The notes under the pieces: generated by a model
The model's database searches: none
What the model was told of the DNA's origin: nothing
The model's input: only the letters and a program-made list of their open reading frames with translations
Origin: Xanthomonas hyacinthi
GTDB lineage: Bacteria > Pseudomonadota > Gammaproteobacteria > Xanthomonadales > Xanthomonadaceae
Assembly (NCBI RefSeq): GCF_009769165.1
Contig: NZ_CP043476.1
Location: forward strand, 1,054,001-1,118,000
Direction: 5' to 3'
Length of the DNA stretch: 64,000 nt
Position numbers and translations under genes: made by a program
Part shown: positions 44,325 through 53,117 of the stretch, in pieces
Position numbering within the stretch: the first letter of the stretch is position 1
How the letters are laid out: each line of letters starts with the position of its first letter

Positions 44325-46810
44325 ACGTGTTGCGCCACGCCGCGCGCGCGCTGCGCCGCGAGCTGTTCGCCGGCGACCTGCTGACCGTGTTCGCCGCGCT
44401 GGTGCTGGGCGTGGCGGTGATGACCGCGGTCGGCACCCTGGTCGATCGGGTCACCCTGGCGCTGACCGGCAGCGCCGCCGAGGTGATCGGCGGCGACCTC
44501 GGCGTGACCGGGCGCCAGGACATCCCCGCCGCGTTCGCCGAGGAGGCGCAGCGGCGCGGCCTGCGCCACACGCGCCTGGTCAGTTTCCCCAGCGTGCTGT
44601 TCCATGGCGATGCCAGCCAGATGGCCAACATCAAGGCGGTCGCCGCCGGCTATCCGTTGCGCGGCGAATTGCTGGTCGCGCGCGACGCCGCTGGCGCCGG
44701 CAGCGAGCGCGCCGGTCCGCCGCCGCGCGGCCAGGCCTACGCCGATCCGCGCCTGCTCGAAGCGCTGGGCCTGAAGCTCGGCGACGACCTGGAATTCGGC
44801 GCCGGCACGCTGCGCGTGACCCGGGTGCTGCGTGCCGAGCCGGATGCGTCCGGCGAACTGATGCAGCTGTCGCCGCCGCTGCTGGTCAACCGCGCCGACG
44901 TCGATGCCGCCGGCCTGCTCGGCCCCGGCAGCCGCGCCTCGTACCGGCTGATGTTCGCCGGCGCGCCGGGCGAGATCGCCGCATTGCGCGAGTGGCTGGC
45001 GCCACGCGCCAAGGCGTTCCGCCTGGTCGGCATCGAGGACACCCAGCGCGGCGTGCGCGGCGCCTTCGACCGCGCCGGCCGCTTCCTGGCGCTGACCGCG
45101 CTGCTGGCGGTGCTGCTGGCCGGCGTCGCCACCGCGCTGGCGGCCAACCGCTTCGCGCTGCGCCGCATCGATACGGTCGCCGTGCTGCGCTGCCTGGGCG
45201 CGCGCCAGCGCGACATCCTCGGCGCGCTGGCGCTGCAGTTGCTGCTGCTGGCGATCCCGGCCTGCGCGCTCGGCGTGGGCCTGGGCATGCTGGCGCAGAT
45301 CGGCCTGGTCGAGGCGCTGGGCAGCCTGATCCCGAACCGGCTGCCGCTGCCGCAGGCGACCCCGGCGCTGGCCGGCGCCGGCATCGGCCTGTTGCTGCTG
45401 CTCGGTTTCGGCCTGCCGCCGCTGCTGCGGCTACGCAACGTGCCGCCGATGCGCGTGCTCAACCGCAGCTTCGCCGCGCTGCCGCCGACCTCGCTGCTGG
45501 TCTACGCCGCCGCGCTGGTCGCCACCGTGGTGCTGGCGGTGTACGCCACCGGCGACGGCGTGCTCGCGGCCTGGGTGCTGGGCGGGCTGACCCTGCTGGC
45601 CGCGCTCGCCGCGGCAGTCGGCGGCCTGCTGCTGGCCCTGCTGCGGCGGCTGCAGTCGCGCCTGCGCGGGCCGTGGAAGCTGGGCCTGGCCGCGCTGACC
45701 CGGCGCCGCGCGCTGAGCGTGGTGCAGCTGGTCGGGCTGTCGCTGTCGCTGTGCGCCCTGCTGCTGCTGGCGGTGATCGGCCCGGGCCTGCTCGGCCAGT
45801 GGCGCGAGCGGCTGCCGGCGGACACGCCGAACTACTTCCTGATGAACATCCAGCCCGACCAGGCCGAGCACGTGCTCGGCACGCTGCGTGGGCTGGGCGT
45901 CACCGACGCGGCGGTGGAGCCGTTCAGCACCGGCAAGCTGGTGGCGATCAACGGCAAGCCGCCGCAGCGCCAGGACCAGGGGCCGGAAGACAACGGCGAT
46001 GGCGACGGCATCGACCGGCCGATCAACTTCTCCTGGCGACACGCATTCCCGGCCGCCAACCGCTTGCTGTCCGGGCGCTTCTGGGCCACCGACAGCACCG
46101 CGGCGGAGGCCTCGGTGGAGGAAGCCTGGGCGCAGCGCTACGGACTCAAGCTCGGCGACCGCATCACCCTGCTGCTCGGCGAGCAGCAGCGCAGCTTCAC
46201 CGTCACCAGCATGCGCAAGGCCGACTGGGATTCGTTCCGGGTCAATTTCTTCCTGCTGCTCAACGCCGGCGCGGTGCAGGACGCGCCCTACAACCTGATC
46301 TCCGCGTTCCACCTGCCGCGCGGTTCGGCGGCGCAGCTGAGCGGGCTCAGCCGCACCTATCCGAACGTGTCGCTGCTGGACATCGACGCGATCCTGGGGC
46401 GGGTGCGCGAAGTGATCGACCAGGTGGCGCAGGCGGTGCAGCTGGTGATGGGCTTCAGCCTGCTGGCCGGCGTGCTGGTGGTGCTGGCGGCGCTGCAGGC
46501 CACCGCCGGCGAGCGCCGCTACGACAGCGCGGTGCTGCGCACGCTGGGCGCGCGCCGCGGCCAGCTGCGCGGCGCGGTGCTGGTGGAATTCGGCGCGCTC
46601 GGCCTGCTCGCGGCGATCCTGGCGGTCGGCGCGGCGGCGGGGATCGGCGTGGTCGTGGCCAAGCAGGCGTTCGACCTGGCGCTGGCGCCGCCGTGGCCGG
46701 CGCTGCTGCTGGGCGGGGTCGGCGGCGTGCTGCTGAGCCTGCTGGCCGGCTGGTCGGGCACGCGCCGCATCCTGCGTACGCCGCCGGCGCTGGCGCTGCG
46801 CGAGAACTGA
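44321..46810 (+). CDS. ybbP: FtsX-like ABC transporter permease, YbbP-like
   Basis: An 829-residue membrane protein with ten helices and large periplasmic loops. The helix sets have FtsX motifs (LALTALLAVLLAGVATALAA, LRCLGARQRDILGALALQ, then VLVVLAALQATAGERRYDSA and AVLRTLGARRGQLRG). It uses the ATPase upstream (ATGA overlap). YbbAP-type systems extrude hydrophobic or lipid-linked compounds; the substrate here is not known. With tesA it forms a conserved envelope trio. Confidence 0.9.
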   Translation: MNVLRHAARALRRELFAGDLLTVFAALVLGVAVMTAVGTLVDRVTLALTGSAAEVIGGDLGVTGRQDIPAAFAEEAQRRGLRHTRLVSFPSVLFHGDASQMANIKAVAAGYPLRGELLVARDAAGAGSERAGPPPRGQAYADPRLLEALGLKLGDDLEFGAGTLRVTRVLRAEPDASGELMQLSPPLLVNRADVDAAGLLGPGSRASYRLMFAGAPGEIAALREWLAPRAKAFRLVGIEDTQRGVRGAFDRAGRFLALTALLAVLLAGVATALAANRFALRRIDTVAVLRCLGARQRDILGALALQLLLLAIPACALGVGLGMLAQIGLVEALGSLIPNRLPLPQATPALAGAGIGLLLLLGFGLPPLLRLRNVPPMRVLNRSFAALPPTSLLVYAAALVATVVLAVYATGDGVLAAWVLGGLTLLAALAAAVGGLLLALLRRLQSRLRGPWKLGLAALTRRRALSVVQLVGLSLSLCALLLLAVIGPGLLGQWRERLPADTPNYFLMNIQPDQAEHVLGTLRGLGVTDAAVEPFSTGKLVAINGKPPQRQDQGPEDNGDGDGIDRPINFSWRHAFPAANRLLSGRFWATDSTAAEASVEEAWAQRYGLKLGDRITLLLGEQQRSFTVTSMRKADWDSFRVNFFLLLNAGAVQDAPYNLISAFHLPRGSAAQLSGLSRTYPNVSLLDIDAILGRVREVIDQVAQAVQLVMGFSLLAGVLVVLAALQATAGERRYDSAVLRTLGARRGQLRGAVLVEFGALGLLAAILAVGAAAGIGVVVAKQAFDLALAPPWPALLLGGVGGVLLSLLAGWSGTRRILRTPPALALREN

Positions 46811-47081
46811 GCGCAGCGCGGCCCGGCACGCGTGCGCGTGGCGAGGACGCAGGCGTCGGTTAACGCGTGCTCGCGGCCGTCGGCAGCGATGCGCACCGCC
46901 GATAGAGATCGGCGGTGCACTACGAATTCCCAATCCCGAATCCCGCGCAAGCGGCATATGCCGGTTGCGTATAAGCACCATCCGAATGGTTGCTTCAGCG
47001 CGCGCCTGGCGCTGCCTACAGTGGATCGACGCCGCGCGCGGGACGCGCGGCATCGCCTCTTTCGCAGACGGAGGTCAGACG
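46811..47081. other. Regulatory gap before the tauD-ssuABC-type operon
   Basis: 271 bp without a gene. It holds a CCCAATCCCGAATCCCG stretch of the dispersed repeat family and a perfect 12-base palindrome CGGCATATGCCG at 46952-46963, followed by TTGCGTATAAGCACC. Sulfur-starvation operons are usually under CysB-family activators that bind upstream of such a promoter. I cannot identify the site with certainty. Confidence 0.4.
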
Positions 47082-47978
47082 ATGGCGCGCGCATCCACCG
47101 CAACACGGCCCGCTCCTGCCGCGGCACCGGCAGTCCGCATCGAACCGTTCGCCGCGCCGCTGGGCGCGCAGGTGCTGGGTCTGGACCTGGCGCAGCCGCT
47201 GGACGCGGCCACGTTCGCGCTGCTGCATCGCGCGCACCTGCACTACCACGTGCTGGTGTTCCGCGATCAGCGCATCACCCCGGCGCAGCAGGTCGCCTTC
47301 AGCCGCCGCTTCGGCCCGCTGCAGATCCACGTGCTGCGCCAGTTCCAGCTGCGCGAGCAGCCGGAAGTACTGGTGGTGTCCAACATCAAGGAGCACGGCC
47401 AGCCGATCGGGCTGGGCGACGCCGGGCACTACTGGCACTCGGACCTGTCGTACAAGCCGACCCCGAGCCTGGGTTCGATGCTGCTGGCGCAGGAGTTGCC
47501 GGCCGAGGGTGGCGACACCTTGTTCGCCAACCAGCACCTGGCCTGGGACACGCTGCCGCCTGACCTGCAGCGCGCGGTCGACGGGCGCCTGGCCGAGCAC
47601 AGCTACCTGGCCAAGTACGAGGAACTGCGCGCGCGCAATCCGTGGCGCCCGCCGCTGACCCAGGCGCAGATCGACGAGGTGGCGCCGGTGCGCCATCCGA
47701 TCGTGCGCACCCATCCGGAAACCGGGCGCCGCGCGCTGTTCGTCAGCGAGCATTTCACCACCGGCATCGTCGGCCTGCCGCAGGACGAAAGCGATGCACT
47801 GCTGCAGGCGCTGTTCGCGCACAGCAGCACCGATCCGCTGGTCTACCGGCATCGCTGGCAGGCGCACGACATGGTGTTCTGGGACAACCGCGCGGTCACC
47901 CACCTGGCCGGCGGCACCCCGGACCATCTGCGCCGGCGCCTGCACCGCACCACCATCGAAGGCGACGTGCCGTTCTAG
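47082..47978 (+). CDS. tauD: TauD/TfdA-family Fe(II)/2-oxoglutarate dioxygenase
   Basis: A 298-residue dioxygenase that hydroxylates a sulfonate or sulfate ester so that sulfite or sulfate leaves. The iron ligands are His and Asp in GHYWHSDLSYKP and the distal His in NRAVTHLAGG; the 2-oxoglutarate-binding arginine is in RRRLHRTTIEGD. GGAGG precedes the ATG. It is first in an operon with a complete ABC importer, so the likely job is sulfur acquisition from an organosulfur compound such as taurine, another alkanesulfonate or an alkyl sulfate. Confidence 0.9.
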   Translation: MARASTATRPAPAAAPAVRIEPFAAPLGAQVLGLDLAQPLDAATFALLHRAHLHYHVLVFRDQRITPAQQVAFSRRFGPLQIHVLRQFQLREQPEVLVVSNIKEHGQPIGLGDAGHYWHSDLSYKPTPSLGSMLLAQELPAEGGDTLFANQHLAWDTLPPDLQRAVDGRLAEHSYLAKYEELRARNPWRPPLTQAQIDEVAPVRHPIVRTHPETGRRALFVSEHFTTGIVGLPQDESDALLQALFAHSSTDPLVYRHRWQAHDMVFWDNRAVTHLAGGTPDHLRRRLHRTTIEGDVPF

Positions 47979-48045
47979 GCCGACGCCAGCGCACCGCACA
48001 CGACGCTGCCGCGCAACGTAGCCCTTCCCCGCAACGGAGCGACGC

Positions 48046-49104
48046 ATGACCGCTTTCGATTCACCTGCTTTCCTGGCCACAGCGCCGTCCGCCGCCATGT
48101 CGCGGCAGCCGTTGTGGCTTGCCGCCGCACTGTTGGCCATCGCCCTGCTGCACGGCACCCCGGCGCATGCCGAAGGCCGGCTGCGCATCGCCAAGCAATA
48201 CGGCATCGTCTACCTGCTGCTGGACGTGGCCCAGCAGCAGAAGCTGATCGAGAAGCACGGCAAGGCCGCCGGCATCGACATCGCGGTCGAGACCGTGCAA
48301 CTGTCCGGCGGCGCGGCCGTCAACGATGCGCTGCTGTCCGGTTCGATCGACGTGGCCGGCGCCGGGGTCGGCCCGCTGTTCACGCTGTGGGACCGCACCC
48401 GCGGCCGCCAGAACGTGCGCGGCGTGGCCTCGCTGGGCAACTTTCCCTACTACCTGATCAGCAACGATCCGCGGATCAAGACCCTGGACGATTTCGGCCC
48501 GCGCGACCGCATCGCGGTGCCGGCGGTCGGCGTGTCGGTGCAGTCGCGGCTGCTGCAGCACGCCTCGGCGCAGCGCTGGGGCGAGAAGGCCTACAACCGG
48601 CTGGATGCGCAGCAGGTGGCGTTGCCGCATCCCGACGCGACTGCGGCGATCATCCGCGGCGGCACCGAGATCACCGCGCATTTCGCAAGCCCGCCGTTCC
48701 AGGAGCAGGAGCTGGCGCGCAATCCGAAGGCGCACATCGTGCTCGACTCGTACACGATCGAGGGCGGCCCCACCTCGGCCACGGTGCTGTATGCCACCGA
48801 GACGTTCCGCCGCGACAACCCCAAGACCTACCAGGCCTTCGTCGCCGCGCTGGCCGAGGCGGCCAGCTTCGTGCAGCGCCAGCCGGAACAGGCGGCGGAC
48901 CTGTTCGTGCGCGCCAACGGCGGCAAGATCGATCGCGCGCTGGTGCTGCGCATCCTCAAGGACCCGAAGGTGCAGTTCAAGACCGCGCCGCAGAACACGC
49001 TCAAGCTCGGCCAGTTCCTGTACCGGATCGGCGCGATCAAGCAGGCGCCCGGCGCGGTCAAGGACTATTTCTTCGACAGCGCGCAAGTCGCCGGAGGCAG
49101 CTGA
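48046..49104 (+). CDS. ABC importer periplasmic substrate-binding protein (TauA/SsuA-like)
   Basis: A 352-residue periplasmic binding protein. After the signal (LLAIALLHGTPAHAE) the NMT1/SsuA-type bilobal fold begins with LRIAKQYGIVYLLLDV. The loop LSGSIDVAGAGVGPLFTL and NPKTYQAFVAALAEAASFV are typical of sulfonate-, nitrate- and taurine-binding members. An in-frame ATG 17 codons downstream (MSRQPLW) would give a cleaner signal peptide. It precedes the ATPase by one base. Confidence 0.88.
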   Translation: MTAFDSPAFLATAPSAAMSRQPLWLAAALLAIALLHGTPAHAEGRLRIAKQYGIVYLLLDVAQQQKLIEKHGKAAGIDIAVETVQLSGGAAVNDALLSGSIDVAGAGVGPLFTLWDRTRGRQNVRGVASLGNFPYYLISNDPRIKTLDDFGPRDRIAVPAVGVSVQSRLLQHASAQRWGEKAYNRLDAQQVALPHPDATAAIIRGGTEITAHFASPPFQEQELARNPKAHIVLDSYTIEGGPTSATVLYATETFRRDNPKTYQAFVAALAEAASFVQRQPEQAADLFVRANGGKIDRALVLRILKDPKVQFKTAPQNTLKLGQFLYRIGAIKQAPGAVKDYFFDSAQVAGGS

Positions 49105-49105
49105 G

Positions 49106-49987
49106 ATGAGCGCATTCGCACTGGCGCCGGCGCCGCTGTTGCAGGTCGAGCGGGTCAGCCTGGAGTACGCCACGGGGCAACGCGTGGTGCGCGCCACCCA
49201 CCAGGTCAGCTTCGACGTGTACGCCGGCGATCGCCTGGTGCTGCTCGGCCCGTCGGGCTGCGGCAAGTCGACCCTGCTCAAGGCCATCGCCGGCTTCGTC
49301 GCGCCCTGCGAAGGACAGATCCGCCTGGACGGACAGACGCTGCGCGCGCCGGGACCGGACCGAGTGGTGGTGTTCCAGGAATTCGACCAGCTGGCGCCGT
49401 GGAAGACGGTGCGCCAGAACGTCGCCTTCGGCCTGCGCGCGGCACGCAAGCTGGGCCGGCGCGAAGCGGCCGAGCGCGCCGAGCACTACTTGCACAAGGT
49501 CGGCCTGTCCGCGTTCGCCGACACCTATCCGCACACCTTGTCCGGCGGCATGAAGCAGCGCGTGGCGATCGCGCGGGCGCTGGCCATGCAGCCGCGCGTG
49601 CTGCTGATGGACGAACCGTTCGCCGCACTCGACGCGCTGACCCGCCAGCGCATGCAGGAGCAGTTGCTGGAGCTGTGGGACGAGGCGCGCTTCACCCTGC
49701 TGTTCGTGACCCATTCGATCGACGAGGCCATGCTGGTCGGCAACCGCATCGTGCTGTTGTCGGCGCATCCGGGCCAGGTCCGCGCCGAACTCAACAGCCA
49801 TGGCTTCGGTCCCGCCAGCGTCGGCAGCACGCCGTTCCGGCACGCCGCGCAGCGCATCCACCGGCTGCTGTTCGATCCGCCCGGCGACACCGGCAGCGAA
49901 GCTGACGCAGACGCAGATGTTGCGACGGCCGCCAGCAACGTGGCGCCGTTGCGCCGGCGCGCGCCATTGCGCGAGGTCGCGCCATGA
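49106..49987 (+). CDS. ABC importer ATP-binding protein (SsuB/TauB-like)
   Basis: A 293-residue ATPase. It has Walker A GPSGCGKSTLLK, a Q-loop in VVFQEFDQLAPW, the signature LSGGMKQRVAIARA and Walker B LLMDEPFAALD. The last 35 or so residues (DTGSEADADADVATAASN and following) are an acidic and then basic tail that normal SsuB proteins lack. It overlaps the permease gene (ATGA). It should power import of the substrate cleaved by the dioxygenase. Confidence 0.92.
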   Translation: MSAFALAPAPLLQVERVSLEYATGQRVVRATHQVSFDVYAGDRLVLLGPSGCGKSTLLKAIAGFVAPCEGQIRLDGQTLRAPGPDRVVVFQEFDQLAPWKTVRQNVAFGLRAARKLGRREAAERAEHYLHKVGLSAFADTYPHTLSGGMKQRVAIARALAMQPRVLLMDEPFAALDALTRQRMQEQLLELWDEARFTLLFVTHSIDEAMLVGNRIVLLSAHPGQVRAELNSHGFGPASVGSTPFRHAAQRIHRLLFDPPGDTGSEADADADVATAASNVAPLRRRAPLREVAP

Positions 49988-50853
49988 GCGCCACCGCGCC
50001 GTTGCGGCCGCCGATCCGCGCCGAGTACGAACGCAGCGTCGCGCCCTATGTCGCGGCCGCGGCGGCGGTCGCGGCGCGGCGCCGGCGGCTGCCGGACTGG
50101 CTGCGCCAGGCGCTGATCCTGCTGGCGCTGGCCGCGCTGTGGGAACTGGCAGCGTACCTGCTCGATGACGACCTGCTGCTGCCGGGTTTCGTGCAGACCG
50201 CGCGCGCATTCGCTGACGGGCTATGGTCGGGCGAGTTGCCGGGCCGCGTCGGCGCCTCGCTGCGCATGCTCGCGCAAGGCTATGCGCTTGGCGTGGTGCT
50301 GGCGTTCGGCCTGACCGCGCTGGCGGTCTCGACCCGGATCGGCCGCGACCTGCTCGGCACGCTGACCGCGATGTTCAATCCACTGCCGGCGATCGCACTG
50401 CTGCCGCTGGCCCTGCTGTGGTTCGGCCTGGGCAACGGCAGCCTGGTGTTCGTGCTGGTGCACGCGGTGCTGTGGCCGCTGGCGCTGAACACCTACGCCG
50501 GCTTCCAGGGCGTGCCGGAGACATTGCGCATGGCCGGGCGCAACTATGGGTTGCGCGGGCTGCGCTACGTCGTCGCGATCCTGATGCCGGCCGCGCTGCC
50601 GGCGATCCTGTCCGGGCTGAAGATCGCCTGGGCCTTCGCCTGGCGCACGCTGATCGCCGCCGAGCTGGTGTTCGGCGCCACCTCCGGCCAGGGCGGCCTG
50701 GGCTGGTACATCTTCCAGAACCGCAACGAGCTGTACACCGACCGCGTGTTCGCCGGGCTGGCCATGGTGATCCTGCTCGGCCTGCTGGTGGAAGGCGCCG
50801 GCTTCCGCGTGCTGGAGCGGCTCACCGTGCGCCGCTGGGGCATGCAGCGCTGA
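49984..50853 (+). CDS. ABC importer permease (SsuC/TauC-like)
   Basis: A 289-residue inner-membrane permease with about six helices and the EAA loop (AGRNYGLRGLRYVVAILMPA) that docks to the ATPase. A cytoplasmic N-terminus with an Arg-rich stretch (AARRRRLPDWLRQ) precedes the first helix. It completes a substrate-binding, ATPase and permease set, so the importer is intact. The GIY-YIG-like gene downstream is separated by 155 bp and is probably independent. Confidence 0.92.
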   Translation: MSATAPLRPPIRAEYERSVAPYVAAAAAVAARRRRLPDWLRQALILLALAALWELAAYLLDDDLLLPGFVQTARAFADGLWSGELPGRVGASLRMLAQGYALGVVLAFGLTALAVSTRIGRDLLGTLTAMFNPLPAIALLPLALLWFGLGNGSLVFVLVHAVLWPLALNTYAGFQGVPETLRMAGRNYGLRGLRYVVAILMPAALPAILSGLKIAWAFAWRTLIAAELVFGATSGQGGLGWYIFQNRNELYTDRVFAGLAMVILLGLLVEGAGFRVLERLTVRRWGMQR

Positions 50854-51008
50854 GCAGCGGCGAGGCGCGCCGGCCCGCTCCGTGCGGGCGCGCGCGGCGC
50901 TTGTTGACTGCCGGCCTCGGCTTCGCCCAGCATCGCCGCGACTGCCGCTGGCGCACCGTCGTGCGCAGGTCGGCCCGCGCCCGGTCAGCAGCGGCGAGCA
51001 CGAGGACC

Positions 51009-51440
51009 ATGCCGGCAAGCCACACGCCCACCGCACAACACGACGACCCGGTGAGCGCGACGCCCGCCCGCAACGGCGTGCCGTACCTGGCCTGCATCCT
51101 GGCCGAGACCCGCAGCGGCCCGTACTACATCGCCACCGCACCGACCCCGCAGGCGCTGGACGGACTGGGCAGAACCCTGCGCGAGCGCCACAACGTGCGC
51201 GGGCAACGCGAAGACCCGGTCGCAATCCTGGCGGTGTGGTACGAGGAGTGCGAGAACGAAGTGGCCGCGTTGCTGCGGGCCGCGGAGATCTCCCGGCTCA
51301 GTCACTGCTGGCAGCGTGGCCTGATCGAGTCGCGCAACCCGCAGTGGCTGGACCTGAGCGGGTTGTCGGTCGGCTTCCCGCTGATCGTCACCCTGCCCGA
51401 GCACAAGGGCTTAAGCTATCACCTGGTGACCGACCTGTAG
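51009..51440 (+). CDS. Degenerate GIY-YIG-fold protein
   Basis: A 143-residue protein. The order of elements fits GIY-YIG nucleases: YLACI at 26-30 and YYIAT at 39-43 stand where GIY and YIG should be, WYEE at 77-80 matches the WYE/YYE strand, RAAEI at 90-94 matches the RE-x-IK helix, and NPQWLDL at 110-116 matches the conserved NPxWxDL end. However, the GIY tyrosine and YIG glycine are replaced and the catalytic Glu position reads Ala. It is probably inactive, or binds nucleic acid without cutting. GAGGA precedes the ATG. It is convergent with the heme operon. Confidence 0.6.
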   Translation: MPASHTPTAQHDDPVSATPARNGVPYLACILAETRSGPYYIATAPTPQALDGLGRTLRERHNVRGQREDPVAILAVWYEECENEVAALLRAAEISRLSHCWQRGLIESRNPQWLDLSGLSVGFPLIVTLPEHKGLSYHLVTDL

Positions 51441-51538
51441 GCCCTCGCCGCCGCGCAATGCGCGCGCTGCGCAACCAAAAAAGGGAAGGCGCCAGTCCCG
51501 GCCGCCTTCCCACCCTGGCGCTGCGCCGGCAGCGGCGT

Positions 51539-52468
51539 TCAACGCTCGGCCGGCGCCGGCTCCACCCACTGCGCGAACACCGCGGCGATCCTGGCATCGG
51601 CCACCGGCTTGCCCTGCTGCACCGCCTCGGCCTGCTCGAACAGCGGCATGATCATCGCCATGCCGTCGAGCTTGGTCTTCAGGTGCACGCCCGGCGGCTT
51701 GCCGAGGAAGCCGTCCCAGTGCGCGCGCACCTTGGCCCAATAGCCTTGCGTGGCCTTCCAGTAGGCGTAGGCCGGGGTGAAGTCGACCTCGCCGGTCTTG
51801 ACGTAGTCGTTGAAGCCGAATTCGCGCGCGATCGGCTGCTGGCTGCCGTCGGGCTTGCGCAGCAGCTTGGTGTTGAACTGCTCGTGGGTCCAGCCGGCCG
51901 GGGTCAGCGTGTGCCGGTTGATCACCGCCAGCGCGTTGTAGTCGCTGCGCCTGGTGTATTCGCGGCGCGGCAGCGGCCGCCAGCTCAGGTCGCTGGTCCA
52001 GGTCGGGTGGCCGTCGGCGTAGTCCCAGCGGCCGGTGCCGCAGTAGCGCGGCGCGTCGCTGACTTCGTACACGCATTGGGTCCAGGCGCCGCGGGTCGCG
52101 GCCGCGTCCAGCGGGCGCACCTGCCAGGTCTGGTCGGCGCTGAATTCGAAGCGCTGCGGCGCCTCGTAGCTCCAGTCCTGGCGCCAGTGCTTGGTCACGT
52201 GGCCGCTCTTGGTGTCGACCAGCAGATGCTGCAGCACCACCTTGCGCGGGCTGTCCTCGACCACGATCACCACTTCGTTGGCGCCGCTGCGCATTGCCGG
52301 CGCGCGCTCGTAACCGGGCTTGAGCAGCACGGTCTCGTCGAAGGCGAAATCCACCATGTACTCGCCTTGCATCGCCAGGATGCTGGTGCGGTCGCGTTGC
52401 GGATCGGCGTCCTGGGCTTGGGCCAGGCCGGTAGCGGCGAGCAGGAGCAGCAGAAGCGGTGATTTCAT
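51539..52468 (-). CDS. Exported protein of the heme operon (DUF6607-like)
   Basis: A 309-residue protein with a signal peptide (LLLLLLAATGLAQAQ). It is a conserved domain of unknown function seen beside heme uptake genes in xanthomonads (VDFAFDETVLLKPGYER, GTGRWDYADGHPTWTSDLSW, HEQFNTKLLRKPDGS). It has many Trp and Tyr residues. Probably periplasmic; its role in heme handling is an inference from position. It is the last gene of the operon, 46 bp after the gene at 52515-53111. Confidence 0.75.
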   Translation of the reverse strand: MKSPLLLLLLAATGLAQAQDADPQRDRTSILAMQGEYMVDFAFDETVLLKPGYERAPAMRSGANEVVIVVEDSPRKVVLQHLLVDTKSGHVTKHWRQDWSYEAPQRFEFSADQTWQVRPLDAAATRGAWTQCVYEVSDAPRYCGTGRWDYADGHPTWTSDLSWRPLPRREYTRRSDYNALAVINRHTLTPAGWTHEQFNTKLLRKPDGSQQPIAREFGFNDYVKTGEVDFTPAYAYWKATQGYWAKVRAHWDGFLGKPPGVHLKTKLDGMAMIMPLFEQAEAVQQGKPVADARIAAVFAQWVEPAPAER

Positions 52469-52514
52469 CGTCGTGGTCGGTCGCGATAGCTGAGGAAGAA
52501 AGGAGAAACGCGCC

Positions 52515-53111
52515 CTACAGGCGCAGCAGCGGCCACGGCCGTTGCGGATCGTGGCGCGGGGCCGGCAGGCCGGCGCGGGCGCAGCAGCAGTCGTCGACCA
52601 GCACTTCGCCCTCGGCCGCTTCCAGCCGCGCGATGCGCCGCGCGATGCTGGCGCCCAGCGGCGACACGCTGGCGACGCTGGCCGCCAGTTCGCCGTCGCT
52701 GGCGTGCAGGCGCAGCGCCCGCGCGCGCCAGCTGTCGCCGCTCAGGCGGCCGGCCACGCGTCGCCACAGGCGTTCGGCGACACCGGCATCGGCGCTGCCG
52801 CCATGGACCGCGGGCAGCGCCGACAGCAACGCGTCCCAGGCGACGAAATCGCTGTCCGGCAGCAGGTACAGACGCCAGCAGCAGCGCTCCTGGCGATCAT
52901 AGAAGCACAGGCTCTCGAGCAAGCCGTCGCTGTCCACGCCCAGTTGCGCGCCGACGCGCAGCGCATGGTTCCAGCCCATCAGTTCCGTGCCCAGCTGCGC
53001 GCGGTACAGGCACAGCACGGTGCCCAGCGCCGCCAGCTGCGCCGGACGCGGCAGCGGCGCGGATGCCGCACTCCGGGTCGCATCGATGCTCGCTGGCGAC
53101 GCCCTGCGCAT
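52515..53111 (-). CDS. Uncharacterised heme-operon protein
   Basis: A 198-residue protein without signal peptide or membrane segment. I do not recognise a named domain. Notable parts are LGTVLCLYRAQLGTELMGWN, VDSDGLLESLCFYDRQERCC and YLLPDSDFVAWDALL. A later CCCARAG contains three adjacent cysteines. It lies six bases after the receptor gene, so it is coupled to it. A cytoplasmic heme-binding or heme-processing function is likely from the context. It lacks similarity that I can see to HmuO or HemS. Confidence 0.7.
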   Translation of the reverse strand: MRRASPASIDATRSAASAPLPRPAQLAALGTVLCLYRAQLGTELMGWNHALRVGAQLGVDSDGLLESLCFYDRQERCCWRLYLLPDSDFVAWDALLSALPAVHGGSADAGVAERLWRRVAGRLSGDSWRARALRLHASDGELAASVASVSPLGASIARRIARLEAAEGEVLVDDCCCARAGLPAPRHDPQRPWPLLRL

Positions 53112-53117
53112 GTGCCG

